Shown in pieces: positions 12,831 to 25,395 of a stretch of DNA of 64,000 nucleotides. This DNA comes from Sthenelais limicola (taxonomy: Eukaryota; Annelida; Polychaeta; Phyllodocida; Sigalionidae), in NCBI GenBank assembly GCA_942159475.1, contig OW804097.1, positions 52,348,986-52,412,985 on the forward strand, written 5' to 3'. Position 1 is the first letter of the stretch, and each line of letters opens with the position of its first letter. The translations under genes were made by a program, and so were the position numbers. The notes under the pieces were generated by a model. The model saw nothing but the letters and a program-made list of their open reading frames with translations. It was not told the DNA's origin and did not search any database.

Positions 12831-15800
12831 ATTTCAATTCATTTAAATTCTTTAGGTTAGTCTGGGCTTATGAAATCCTTGAAATTGCCAGACATAAATC
12901 AATGATTAGTATTTGCCAGTATCAATAATTGAGAATTAGGGTTGTGTATAATTCAATTTCTGTTATCACGGTTTTTTATGTATTATTTTCACATTCATAG
13001 AAATGTTACATCACTTCCATCTCATAGTAAATGAGAATTCTTTTATCATATGATTTAGAATACCTTATGTACATGTATAACCAAATCGAATTTAATTTAT
13101 CCGAGTTATAAAAAGGATGCAAAGTAACGATAAAACATGAATGTGGTCCTACTGTTTATATAAGCTTTCGCTTTAGGTTGTGCATTGTTCGCGCTCTGTT
13201 TTTTTTCCACGCACATGTATTACAGAAATATGGGAAAGCTCTTGGACAATTCAAGAAATATTTATTCTAACCAGGAAGATGTAGATGATACTTCCTCAAA
13301 TAAAAGTGAGTGCTTTCATTTTGGCAGTAGGTCGCTGGTATTATCCCCCTTTTTTCGTTGTTTACAAATTACTAAAAATGAGTTTGGTGCTTCTCGTTCA
13401 GTTCTGGTCTTTAAAGTTTTAAAGTGTTTCCCACCTAAATCGCCTGTTTAGTTTTCGCTATGGAATTTTGTTCATTGAGAACTTGGAGTATTTGTACTTT
13501 CTGTGCGTATACCTCACAACATATGAGAAATGGATTTATCGATCCTTTGCAAACAATAAGACTCTTTATGTTCTAGTTTATGTATTTGTATTTTAGTTTA
13601 ATCGAATTAACGGATTTAGATTGAGTTTAGGACTAAATACACTGTACTGTACATGGCTGGATGAATCTCAAGGCTCTCAATCTCTAATGAATTATGTGTA
13701 GGCCTACATGCATGTGTATTTTACATTATGAAGCGAGATAATCGGTTACTCATAATATATATCTATTATGTTTTCATATGGTTTACATGTGATGAAGATA
13801 GACAATTCCTTTTAGGATTATATACAAAGTTGATTTAAAATAAAATCACTGGCCTAATTCAAAACAAATTATTTCCTATTTATGATCCGATGTATCATAA
13901 ATAACATCTGATTAGCTTCATGACATCTTTTAAAATATGGTCGAAAAGAGTCATCAAACTGCGGGGCAGCTTGGTGACTGAAACTTTTAAGTTTAATTTT
14001 TTCTTGCAATGAATAATTCTTCCTGACATTTTCCTTTCGTGTGCTTCCGTATCAAGTCTCTAAAGAAAGAGGCTAACCTAAATCACTTCTCTTTCTGATT
14101 TTAATTAAATAATTTAGTTATAAAGTTGTCCATTAAAAGGAAGATATACCACTCGTGGTATTTTATGGTATCGCTCTTATAGAAAGCGTCTGACAATATC
14201 AAATATTGAAGCTTAAGCATTTTCCGTGAAGAAGAAGGGCGTTTGGTCTGTGATTACAACTTTAATATGTCATGCTAAGTTATGAGTTTTCAGTGCTGTA
14301 GAGCTGTATTTTGTACGATGTATCGATATTGACAGGATAAATACTTGCTAGTACAGGAAAATGTATCGCAGGATATTAGGTGATGCTCTATTTGAGTATG
14401 ACACTTAATTGATATTTCTCTTACTGAAAATGATGGACGATTCGATGGACGATTCGGCAATTGTTATTAAAATAAATAAATTCTCCTAGGAAGCATGTCA
14501 GTTTTTTGGCCATGAAATATCTGTTCAGTTTTAATTTTATGGATACTTTTCTAAGGGAGAAACCGAGATGAATTCTATGTTAGTTGATTATTGTAGTGTC
14601 AATGATAACTCATTAGAATGGACCAGATTATAGCTGAACAGACCCTTATATTTGTATGAAAAGTTTATGTATGAACTGTTGGTGTCAAATAATAAGGTAT
14701 GACTAATTTATAAGAGAAGAGGATATATTATTCCCTCCTCTCTCTACAATATGACAGTGTTATCTGAGGAAGAAGTGGTACGTAAACCCAGTTCTCTGCT
14801 TACAACTGTATTATAATGAAAATGAAGCAGAGCCAAGGGAAGGACAGAGAAAGAAAGGGGAGAGAGGGTATTGCTTCCTAACTCACGCCCCATGGCAATT
14901 GTATAATTGTTGTGCGTTACGCGAGCCATAATTACAATGAAACATTTTAAAGGACACATATCGATTAAACACATATAAATACATGTCTTGGTTGTTGTTC
15001 TTCTTTCATTATCTTCACATTTTTACTTGTATCAGAGGGGTAATCTACCGCCCCTGTGTGTATTCTTTTTTGACTTGGTACTTTTCATTACGTCTCGGCT
15101 ACCAAGTTCTTTTTTATTTACTTGTTGGAACTTTTATTTTCTCTTCGGACTGCCGTTTATCGACCGAAACAGAAAATCGTGTGCATGTATACCATACGGT
15201 GAAAAGAAAGAAAGAAAAGAAAACTTCCAAGAAATTGTGAATCAAAATTACATCGAAGTTATAGAATGTACTTACATCATCCATCATTGTCGTAGCAGTG
15301 CCTGAAAAGTTAGCACCAGATTCCTATATTAGCGTTTCAGTTTGTACAATCATTCACTCCCAGCTCTAGTAAGAAGGACTTTTTTTTTAATAATGGTGGA
15401 GCGGGGACGAGTAGAGAAGGCAAAGGGGTGCAAATATAGGTAATAGGGAAAACTATCTAGATGAACTAAAACCAATTCAAAGAACCAGACCAGTGCAGTA
15501 AAAAGTAAGGATAGACCTTTTGAAAGTCGTTATTACAAAAAATGATCCTATTAATGGCCACCAACAACCGAACACTTATCTACTCGGTCCCTGAGACTAG
15601 AACTGCTGTCAAGTAATATTTTTTTTAAAGATTTTAACCACGATCATTACATCAGGCTCTGCATCGTTATATAGCACTATTCTTAGCTTTACCTGATTCC
15701 AAAATATATTTAACAATTCAAATATATCTATGAGTTTGCCACGTTATTAGACGCTAGGTCTGTTCTTTCTACCATAACACAAAATCGGCATACTTTATAC

Positions 15801-16390
15801 ATAATTACTCCTCCAATTAGTCGGATGTAAATTCTCTACGTTTATTTAAACTTCATGCACTATCCACCAGCTGTCGTACTTGTCTTTGCATTCTGAAACC
15901 CTACTTAACTACCACCTAGTATGTTCACTGAAAATCATTATACAAGAGGGAGATGTTCAAGTACTGAGTATCGTCTATGGCCATTTCCACCACTAAATTT
16001 GACAACGATTGCTAATGTTCGTGGTTGCGAGCCTATATGAGATCTCACGACTCACGCCTGCACAGTTTACATGAGAGATTAATTAGTTCAATGAATTCAT
16101 TTTTCAAGGTTCTGGTGCAAAATGATAAATATTGTTTGAGATTCAAACATACTCTCAGGACCAATTGTCGATCATTTGGTTGAAATGGCCATGCATGTAT
16201 ATGGTCCTTCATGAGTGGCTAATCTAATGGCTCCTACATGGGTCAGCTAATGTGGTTCCTCTAGGGGTGGACTGTGGTGAGTGGGTGGAGCATTCTTGGC
16301 GCGAGAGAGCAGCAGTATTGTTCATTTCCGGTATTGTAGCAGTCGTTTAGTGGCACTCGAATTTTGAATCACACCACAACAATACTAAAT
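12831..16390. other. Intergenic, no gene recognised
   Basis: AT-rich DNA between the Shank 3' end and the TIR element. The only structure I can support is a repeat copy at 15140-15400 that matches 23655-23905. The open frames are short and lack family features. Confidence 0.6.
15140..15400 (+). repeat. Dispersed repeat, copy 1
   Basis: Aligns over about 250 bases with 23655-23905. Shared blocks include TGCCGTTTA-TCGACCGAAA, TAGCACCAGATTCCT, CGTTTCGGTTT-like and GAAGGACT. Identity is perhaps two thirds by eye. No coding capacity is conserved between the copies. Confidence 0.6.
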
Positions 16391-16398
16391 ATATATAT

Positions 16399-18776
16399 GG
16401 TCGAATCCCACCAAATGACCCCAAAAATGTTTTTATTCTGCAGAATGCTGTGAAATATAAAACAATCAAGTTCACCCCTCTTTTTTGAGTTGCAATAAGC
16501 GATGACATTATAAAGAATATATGTTGAAATTTTCATTGAAATCTAAGCATTCATTTTTTTGTGAGACAAATTTGATATTTTTCACTGTTTTCATTTTCTT
16601 TCAAAAGTGCTTATTTCTGGTGTATATATCAAATCTTGAAATCAAAGTTTTTAAAGTATCAATAGGCTCTATCTATAGCTAACATGACATAGAATATGAA
16701 ACAGGACTGACAACACACATGATTCCGATATTCTGTGAATGACAGATAAAAACATTTCAAGTTTCACCATTTTAGAACAAAATCTGTTAGGTTCCGAACG
16801 CTTTCCAAACCTATGTCAGTTTTATTTCCATAAAGATTAAGAAAAGATCCTTTACTATGAGGTTAGCATCATCCTGTGAAAATGTTCACCAATTTTGAAC
16901 AACATTGGTTCAATTTCAACTAAGACATGTGCTCACAAAGACAAAGGGAAGACCAATAATACTGTTAGTTCCGAACGCCTCCAAACCAGGATCACCTATA
17001 TTCCTTCATACAGCCATTCAGTGTTCAGGAAACACACCCGGCTATAACTCCACAATTGAAGCAATTTACCAGATCTGATGGACAAATTTATAGGTTTTAT
17101 TTCTTTAATAACTGTATGTATCTGATGAATAATATTTATTCACAATGTATGTCTGATTGTCTGAGCCCCAAGTGAGGTATTGTCATCTTCATATTTAGCA
17201 TCAAATATCTCTATTGCCCATTATTATAACAATGCTGAAGAGGATGACATATGTATTGGTTGCATTCAGCAATCATACTTATTTTTATAATAGCTCAAAG
17301 TGCGGTGTTCGGAACCTAACAGGCGTTCGGAACTAACATTTGGAACAAATGGTAGCACTCAAAACTAAGTGTTAGTTCCAAATACATATAAATAATCAAT
17401 GATAAATGCGTAGGAATGGTGTAAAGTGTTGCTAATTCAAGATATACATGCTTATTAAGGAATAATATATAGCGTTCGGAACCTAACAGGCGTTCGGAAC
17501 CTAACAGCATGCCAAACCTAATATCATTGATTACCAAGGCTACCTTGTTATAAATCCATATTTCGCCTTGTATGTTAAGAGCAAGTAACTGAGGGCTTTC
17601 TTGCTCATATTTATGCTCACATATGATGCAATACTTTAATAAAATCGGAGTGGATCTCAAGAAGTGAATTGTATGGAAATTTGACAAGAAATTGTTAGTT
17701 CTGAACACCTTCATTTTTCCCATATCTCAACTAATTTTTTCTACCTCACTCAACCAACTGTACTCATAAGTAATACATTCTGATTAAAAACAAACATTTC
17801 TATCTTATTCTTAATGATTTATACCCTCAAAAAAAGAATCAGCTTACTCTGTTAGTTCCGAACGCTATGTGTTAGTTCCGAACGCTATCATTTCTGTTAT
17901 ATTTAATCAGACTGGGGAGGATAAAAAACATCAATTGGATGGGGTCTGACATAAGGGTTCATGCATATCAGTATTTGAAACATATTGGATTACTTTCCAT
18001 CGCCTATACTTGATGACAAACAATACACTCATTGATCAAAAATTGAATTTAAACATGGGAGGAAAATTGTGAAGACAGAAATAATGCACTTTTTTACCTC
18101 ACTTGATCAGCTTTATCCATAAACAATAAATTTTGATAAAAAAGAAATGTTTTAATTTCGTTCTGACTGATTTACAAAGAGGAAACTTCAAAAAGCGTTA
18201 GTTCCGAACGCTATATGTTAGTTCCGAACGCTATATGTTAGTTCCGAACGCATAAGATGTTAGTTCCGAACACCTTGGTATGATGCCTATGAGAGGGGTT
18301 CTGTGAAAAATTCTTGCTTTGCCAAATAGCCTGATTCTGTGGCTTGTAAAAGATATTTTTTTGATATTTTATTATGCATATGGAAATCGGTAGCAGCAGT
18401 TGAAAGAAGATCTAATTAAAGTAATGTAAAATTTCAATAGTATGCATGTTTACAAATGTATTTAGAAAACTAAAGCACACCATATAAGTTAAAACCTGTA
18501 TGGTAGTTTCATTTTCCAGGATCTATAAAGCTACATATGACAAATTTGGGTTTAATAAGTGGCAGAAAATATGGTATTTGGCCATAGCATTTGGAACTAA
18601 CACTTTTAGTATAGTAATCCATTTGATGACTCAAAGTAGCAAAACAGATAAATTATAAGAGAAAAAAATATGATTTCTGCAATCTAGGGTCTATAGCCTA
18701 TCTAACCACAATATAACTAAGAAAACAAATAAACTTAAAAAAATAACAATTTGGGGTCAGTTGGTGGGATTCGACC
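16399..18776. mobile_element. 2.38-kb non-coding TIR element with repeated TTCCGAACGC motifs
   Basis: The ends are 27-base inverted repeats: 16399-16425 begins GGTCGAATCCCACCAAATGA, and 18750-18776 is its complement with one mismatch. Both ends abut ATATATAT, which may be an 8-bp target duplication or simply AT-rich target. No transposase-like frame exists inside. The interior holds about 15 copies of GTTAG(G)TTCCGAACGC in both orientations: 16786, 16964, 17305(-), 17323(-), 17371 (partial), 17472(-), 17490(-), 17693 (degenerate), 17851, 17871, 18197, 18217, 18237, 18259 and 18587(-, degenerate). It is probably a non-autonomous DNA transposon; the superfamily is not determined. Confidence 0.75.
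18197..18273 (+). repeat. Tandem TTAGTTCCGAACGC cluster
   Basis: Four direct copies of TGTTAGTTCCGAACGC spaced 20-22 bases apart, separated by TATA-like spacers. This is the densest part of the motif array in the surrounding TIR element and could be a protein-binding array such as subterminal transposase sites. Confidence 0.75.
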
Positions 18777-18784
18777 ATATATAT

Positions 18785-21258
18785 AAAACTTTTATTCACA
18801 TATTACATATACAAAGAGATATAATAATTAGAAAAGGACGCGGTCCTCACCAAGGTGATCTTCCTGGGGGCCCTTTTTAAAATAATAATTGTGATAATCT
18901 TTGAGAACTTAAACTAACATTGATCGAAAACTTAAGCTAACATATATCATGACGGAAGTTTACTTTAGCATAGAGATTGCCTCTTGTAATAAATTAATAT
19001 TCTATTAGATAGTTCAATATCGATAGAGTGTCCGTGTGAGATTGTGATTGTTCATTCATTCATCGGTGTTTTTCAGAGTCATTGTTCATCTAATGAGTTG
19101 TAGTTGTTTCTTCTATGTCAGTTCGATGTTCTTGAATTCTGTTGAAGAGATTCATTGCAGAGTGGAGATAGACTCAATATTACCTTTGACCACTAAACAT
19201 AAGTGTTGAGAAGGATATTGTATCTTTGAGATAATATAGATTTACATTTACAAGACATATCACTAATAATATCACTGAGTATTCGTATACACTGGTACAA
19301 TCTTCGCTATCTTTTGACACAACCTTAAATTTTTTAGGGATAGAGTATAACTTAACAGGAATCAGCTCCCTCCTTTACTGGATAGAAGTTTTATATTACA
19401 ATAAATTAACCAAATCAACACCCTCCTTATACTGGGAGGGAGTTTACATTAATATCCATCCTATACTGGTTGGATTAAGCTTAAAATATAGAAAGTCAAA
19501 AGCAAACATGATATTCATTGAAAATACAATGTGTCCCATACCTTCCCCATCGGTTAGTCTGATTTTCCGATGTCTCGGTCATAATATCATAAGACTTACA
19601 TGCCTATATTTAACCCCCCACCCCCCATTTTATCAGTGAAAAGTGATCTTTCACATTAATTCAGATCATTTGAGACAATATTAAATTGTTAAGGCTCAGA
19701 GAATAGAGACTTCTTTAAGATATACATCGTATTCCTGAGGGTAGAGATTTTTTAAATAATACCTGAAACTCTTTCGATTAGGAATTTCTCTAGGTTTTTG
19801 TGGTAGATTATTCCAAAGAATTGGTAGTTTAAAGACATAAGATTTCCTAAATTTCTCGTTTTTTGGTGTGGGGACACGTAATTTTTTACCGTTACTGAGT
19901 CCTCTTAGATTAACCTTACGGTCGTCAATATTTGTGGGGACCAGCGATTTTCTAAATGCTAGTTCGAGTAAGTGAGCGTCCCTTCTTGTGATCAGAGAAG
20001 GGACGTCCACTTCTTTGTGAATCTCCCTGGAACTGGTGTATTTAGGGAGTTTTAGAGAGATTTTTAGGGCAGAGTTCTGCAACGACTGTAGTTTATCCAA
20101 ATATTTTTTGGGGGCTACTTGGTAGAATAAATCTCTGTAGTCAATATGGGGTAAAATAGTAACTTTATATATTGTTAATAGTGTTTTTTCATCACAAATA
20201 CCATAAAGTTTGGAAAGCGATTTAACCTTTTGTCTAATAACATTAATCTTCTTCTCGAGAAAAGTTTTAAAATTGAGTTGTTCATCGATCTCTACCCCAA
20301 GGAATTTATAGTGTTTAACCTTGTCAATCTTTTGATTACCAATTGAGAAATTCTCAATAACATTTTTAACAGGTCGTGGACTTATTGTCATATATTTACA
20401 TTTTCCTATATTCAATGAGATTTTGTTTCTTGCACACCATTCTGAGACTCTATTAAGATCTTCTTGTATTCCTTTAGAACTAACAGAGTTCTTATCCCTG
20501 GATTTATAAATGACGGTATCGTCAGCAAAGTGTTGTATATTGCTATTTTTAATAACCTTATGTAAATCATTAATATAAAGAATGAACAATAACGGTCCTA
20601 GGGACGTCCCCTGAGGTACCCCACAATTAACCGTTTGTAGGGTGGAAAGGAATCAATCAACGACCACCCTCTGGGATCTATCTTTCAAGTAATCTTGAAA
20701 CCATTTATGAGATTCATTTTCGATGCCAAAAGTCTTTAATTTTTTTAGTAAAATATTATGGTTAACGGTATCAAAAGCCTTTTTGAAATCTAAAAATATC
20801 ATGTCAGTTAATTTATTATTATTAATATTGTCATACGTAAAATTTAGTAGATGATCTAGGGCGTCGTTGATTGATTTTCCCCCTCTAAAACCAAATTGCG
20901 ATTCACAAAGTAAAGATTCTTTTTCTAAGTATGAAGTTATTTGTCTTTGTATACAGCTTTCAAGTACCTTGGCCAGAAGGTGTATACAGGATATCGGCCT
21001 ATAATTACTAGTGTCGTTCTTCTTTCCTTCCTCAAATAGAGGAGTAACTATAGCGGTTTTAAAAGCAACAGGTACTTTGGAAGTTTGAATGGAGAGATTA
21101 AATAGATAAGCGAATTGCTTGCTGAGCGCAATCATACAGGGTTTAAGGATTTTCGTGGGCATCAACTTTAACCCAGATGCCTTATGATTAAGAGCAAATA
21201 TAAATGTCGTCTGTAATAGTAATAGACCTATCATTCTTCGACCCCACACACACACCAA
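18785..21258 (-). mobile_element. 5'-truncated non-LTR retrotransposon (CR1/Jockey-like LINE)
   Basis: A minus-strand LINE fragment of about 2.5 kb: the reverse transcriptase C-terminal two thirds (21258-19696), then a ~900-base 3' UTR ending in TGTGAATAAAAGTTTTA at 18785, directly against the AT flank of the neighbouring TIR element. A similar 3' tail occurs at 62398-62500. It is truncated on the 5' side near 21190-21258; the endonuclease and N-terminal RT regions are missing. The clade is inferred from the RT motifs and the C-terminal WNNLP...F..LK segment. Confidence 0.8.
19696..21258 (-). pseudogene. LINE reverse transcriptase, one in-frame stop
   Basis: Reverse transcriptase of a non-LTR retrotransposon, which in intact copies primes cDNA synthesis at a nicked target. 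Motifs read in order: HKASG, NYRPIS, FGFRGGKS, LDFKKAFDTVNH (motif A Asp), then [19 protein letters not shown] (motif C catalytic Asp pair), LGVEID, and the C-terminal WNNLP segment. A TGA at 20653-20655 interrupts the frame after RSQRVVVD. The frame then continues unchanged for 21 codons to the next Met at 20589 and ends at 19696. Apart from this stop and the 5' truncation the copy is well preserved, so insertion was probably not very ancient. It cannot encode an autonomous element. Confidence 0.9.
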
Positions 21259-23300
21259 AGAAAACTCGCTACAAGGTCGGGGGGGGGGGGGTGATAACAG
21301 TTAAATGATAACAGTTAAGGATGATGACAGTTAAATGCCCAGTCCAGTTCTCTTCAGCCTCTTGAACGTAGAGCACCTCTGCCCTCCCATCCACACCGAA
21401 TATAAAAGAGAGCGGGACACTACAATAAGAAGCAAAACAATGTATAATAAAAAGTGAAATGTTAATTTCAATAGAATATCAATGATTCAATGGACACAGG
21501 ATTTGCATGAAATTACCATTTATTCCAACATCATTTAGTATAAGTAAAACTCCTTTTCAACTCCAGCCTCGTCTCCTTAAAGCTGCATTATCAGTTATTA
21601 TTCCTAAATATTACCAAATGTACTCATATGATTTATGTAATTGGATGCACAGCAATCTTCATTCTTTAACTGCCCCCAAAATGCCTTTTACAAACCATGG
21701 GTACTATGGGTAGTGAAATTAGAAAATAAAATAACAACTTGGGACACGTTTATGTTAGAGAATTCGCACTTTATTGAGTGTAGATATGACGAAAAGCATT
21801 ATAAAAAGCCATAGGCCTATATTATCGATTCTAGAGTATGGCCTAGTTTTTAGATGGGCGCCCTAATGTTTTGATTTCCAAATAAATATTTTTGGTGTTC
21901 TGCCATAAAGGATTTTGTCCCTTGGATATCTTCTGGTAGGTATATTCGAGCCCTCTTTAGTAGGCCTGTTGATCCTAACGATCACACCACATGTTGACAA
22001 AGGCGTTTGTCTGTATTTACATACCACACGTGTTACAATCAAGCAGGGCCCCACTGATCAATAATTACATTGCAGATATGATGCGAGCAATTAGAAACAA
22101 CCTAGAACTGATCCATCTGGTATAGGCCTAGCAGAGCAATCTTGCAAGTCTCCTCCAAAACAGTCCATATCACCGATGAAGAAGTACATTACTGATAGTT
22201 TTAACCGTCCTTATGACATTTTAATTAAGAATCTGGGATTGATTTTTGAATTGCTCATTGATAAGGTTAATCGATATAACCTTTGATGGATTCATTAGAA
22301 ATTGATCCTCGTTTTGGGTGGCACCTGTTTTGCCAGATCACATTTTGGTAAATTATTGGAAAACAGAGGACAAATGTCACCAATAGGCCTACAGGACGGA
22401 GAAGGCAATCAAGGAAGTTTGTGATGCTGACATTGGCATGGTCAGTGGTAGGGGTGTATATCCGGCAACAAGGCTTCCATAGGTATAAGTTAGGCGAATA
22501 TATCTTACAAATACATAATCAGGCATATTTGATCATATCGTAAATTTAACATTGTAAATACAGAGAAGTATTTGGAATTTAATATGTATAATTAATGACT
22601 CATGAAAGTATGGAACTTTTACTAATAGCTGAAACAAAACCTGCATACAATTACAAATAGCTGGGGTATGTGATATCTCACGAATATCCGAATATAAAAT
22701 AATTATAACAGAATCTAGTTCATTTCAGTTATGAATATTGTTTCTCATAGCTGGCTACAATAGGTGGACTGCCCAGTAATGCTGCCAAAGGAATATTCGC
22801 TGTTGACCAATGAGAAAGCAGGGCTATTTGCGTCATGACTAAACCAGTGAATCTATTGACTGGACAAACAAGTGGTGTGGCAAGGGTATTATCAGGACAC
22901 CTTCATGGAACACCTACACTACAGAAAGGGGGAAGGCATAGGTATAACTATACGGATCTAAGTAGGAAATTTTAATTTTTCCTGCGATTGGTCTCAAGAG
23001 GATATGAATATTTCGACCTGCACAAAATTGGATTTATTGAAGGAGACTAGCCAGTTATAATATTTACCAGACGAAATGCATCTACACATGATATAGAGTC
23101 ATGGTAACTTGTCACTACCACAGCATGAATTCACCTGTAATTTTAAGCAGAAATACAGAAGTTATCTCATAAATAGGGGGATAGATTTAGCTGAAAAGTC
23201 TTTAAAAATGAAATCAGCAAACAGAGGTTACAAGAACTTTGAAGCGTCGAGGGATTGTCTTTCCATTACGGACAGGGAAACAGGCAGATGCTAGACCGGA
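21259..23300. other. Intergenic, no gene recognised
   Basis: Contains a poly-G run (about 21279-21291) with a short GATAACAGTTAA direct repeat after it. No supported gene. A strong donor-like site (AAAG|GTAAGT) lies at 23311/23312 and may end an untranslated first exon of the gene at 25396. Confidence 0.5.
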
Positions 23301-23654
23301 CGAAAATAAAGGTAAGTTTTTCTATCTTTTCATTTAAGCCTTATTTTTTTGGCAATGGACTTCTTTGAATGTCAAGTTTTTGCCGAAGATTTATTTCGCA
23401 AAATGTCAGGCCTTTATGAGGAAAGGTTTACTTCTTCGGAGGAGAGTCTTCTTATAATTGGATATGATTTCAAAGGGCAATTCGGTATGCAAAACTGCTA
23501 GTATCATCTTCACAGAGGGTTTCAATGTCATTGTCTATGTTTTAAGGTAAAGGTAAATACAGCTTTTCGAAGATAGGTACAGTCTTATCTTAGTTCTCCG
23601 TTTTAAAAATTGAAATCATCGTTCAGGAATCATCTATATTTAGTTGTTGTTTCA

Positions 23655-23905
23655 TTGAGCCTTCAGTGTGCCGTTTACTGACCGAAAATCACAAGCATGC
23701 AGTGAAAACAAAGGAGGAAGAAATATTTATGAAATAGTCAATCAAGATTATATCGAAATAAAGAGAGGACTTGCATAACAATTAACACAGTAGCAACGAA
23801 AAACTAGCACCAGATTCCTGAACGCACACTGACGTTTCGGTTTTTATAATAATTCAGTCCAAACTCTAATAATGAAGGACTCCTTTATTAGGATGTAAGG
23901 GTAGT
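23655..23905 (+). repeat. Dispersed repeat, copy 2
   Basis: Second copy of the repeat at 15140-15400, same orientation, with TAGCACCAGATTCCT and the GACCGAAA block shared. Both copies are followed by unrelated sequence. Confidence 0.6.
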
Positions 23906-24059
23906 GCGTGTGTATTCCCTTGATAGAAAAACACATATATATATCGAATGTAGGTATTATGCAATGCAAAATTGCCCTGAGGTAACTCGAGTCATAGCTA
24001 GCAAATTGAAATTAGTGACTATTCAATCTTCTTACCATGCACAAAGGTGAACCGCCTCT

Positions 24060-24925
24060 GGGGCATATATTCATATAATATAGGGAAAAGAGGGAGAGGG
24101 AGAAGTGTGAGGAGAGAGGGGGACCGTCCGGATGGGTACTTTACTATTCTAATATATAAAGATCTAGAAGGGGTTTTTTTTGCGTGAAGGGTTTTTTTGT
24201 CACACATGTTCTGGGAATCTGGGATGTCCCCATCTGTATTTTTGGTCTGTACAGGTCCGTCGACCCTGTGTAGAGGATATGTGGTTTGTGAAGGTATCTG
24301 GGGTGAAAATGTGATTTTGAAACCTTTTTTAAATTGGGATCTCCACACCCTATTTATAGCCTGGGAAAGCTCCTGTCTGATACTATGTCTCACTATGTCA
24401 TCTCCCAAAACCAACTATGTCATTTCCAGGGGGACCTAACTACATGCGGAGGAGTGTGAGGGTGAAGAAGAGGGGAGGGAGAGGGTAGGGGTATTGGAGA
24501 GGGGGAGGGCAGGGAGAGGGTGTGGGAGGTGAGAGTGAAGAAAAGGTAGAGGGGAGGAGAATAGGAGAGGGAAGGGGAGGGAAAGAAGGAGTGAAGAAGA
24601 GGAGGGACAGGGTGAGGGTATTGGAGAGGGAGAGGGTGTAGGAGGAGGAGAGTGAAGAAAAGGGACCGAGAGGGTGGGGGAATAGGAGAGGGGAGGGGGA
24701 GGGAAAGAAGAGGGGGAGGGAAAAGAGGGTAGGGAGAGGATGTAGGGGAAGGGAGAGAGGGGAAGGAGAGAAAGTGGGGAGGGGGAGCATGAGGAAGAGG
24801 GGAGGGAGAGGGGGGAAATCGGAGAGAGGTTGGGAGAGAAAAACAGGTATGAAAGACAGATCAAGAAGAGGCAGAGGGAAAAGAGGGAGAGGGGGAAGTG
24901 TGGGGAGAGAGGGTGACCGTCCGGA
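24060..24925. repeat. Polypurine tract with duplicated border
   Basis: From about 24440 to 24920 the + strand is almost entirely G and A (GGGAGAGGG-type units). A block reading AAAAGAGGGAGAGGG, then GGAGAGAGGG and GACCGTCCGGA, occurs at about 24085-24130 and again at about 24880-24925. Long frames on both strands are composition artefacts. Such tracts can form triplex DNA; that is inference. Confidence 0.85.
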
Positions 24926-25395
24926 GGACGGATATTTTGCCAGTCATTTATATGGCTACTGGAATTGATACTCTCTATATTATATATATAAAATATTCAT
25001 GAATAATGTAGAACCTATTTATTGGGTAGATATTTTCAGACTGGTGGAATCCGGATTTCTGTGCTGTACTTGCACAATGCTAAGGTTAATTCTGTTTAAA
25101 TTTTATAGATTCCTATAATATATTGTTTTGACTACTTTGGATAATGCCTGCATAGTTTCATTTGAATATAATCGGAACTTTCACTCTAATTTACATCATT
25201 CAGGAGCATATGCATGCTGTTCCCGATGAAAGATGGATTTAGAAGAAATATTCAGATCAGGGAGCACCTCATAATTTCCAGTTTGTAATTCAAATTGTGT
25301 TTGTAATTCACTTATATATAAACCTGTTCTCATTACAAATACATACATTTTAAGGAATCTGCAGCAGTCCTTCAGGCTTGCAAGGAACCAAAAAG

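Noticed and set aside
17316..17723. 135-codon minus-strand frame inside the TIR element
   Set aside because: Random-looking composition, no transposase motif, and it reads through the repeated non-coding motif.
24436..24864. Two overlapping Ser/Pro/Leu-rich frames on the minus strand
   Set aside because: They are produced by the polypurine tract; no start context and no non-repetitive sequence.
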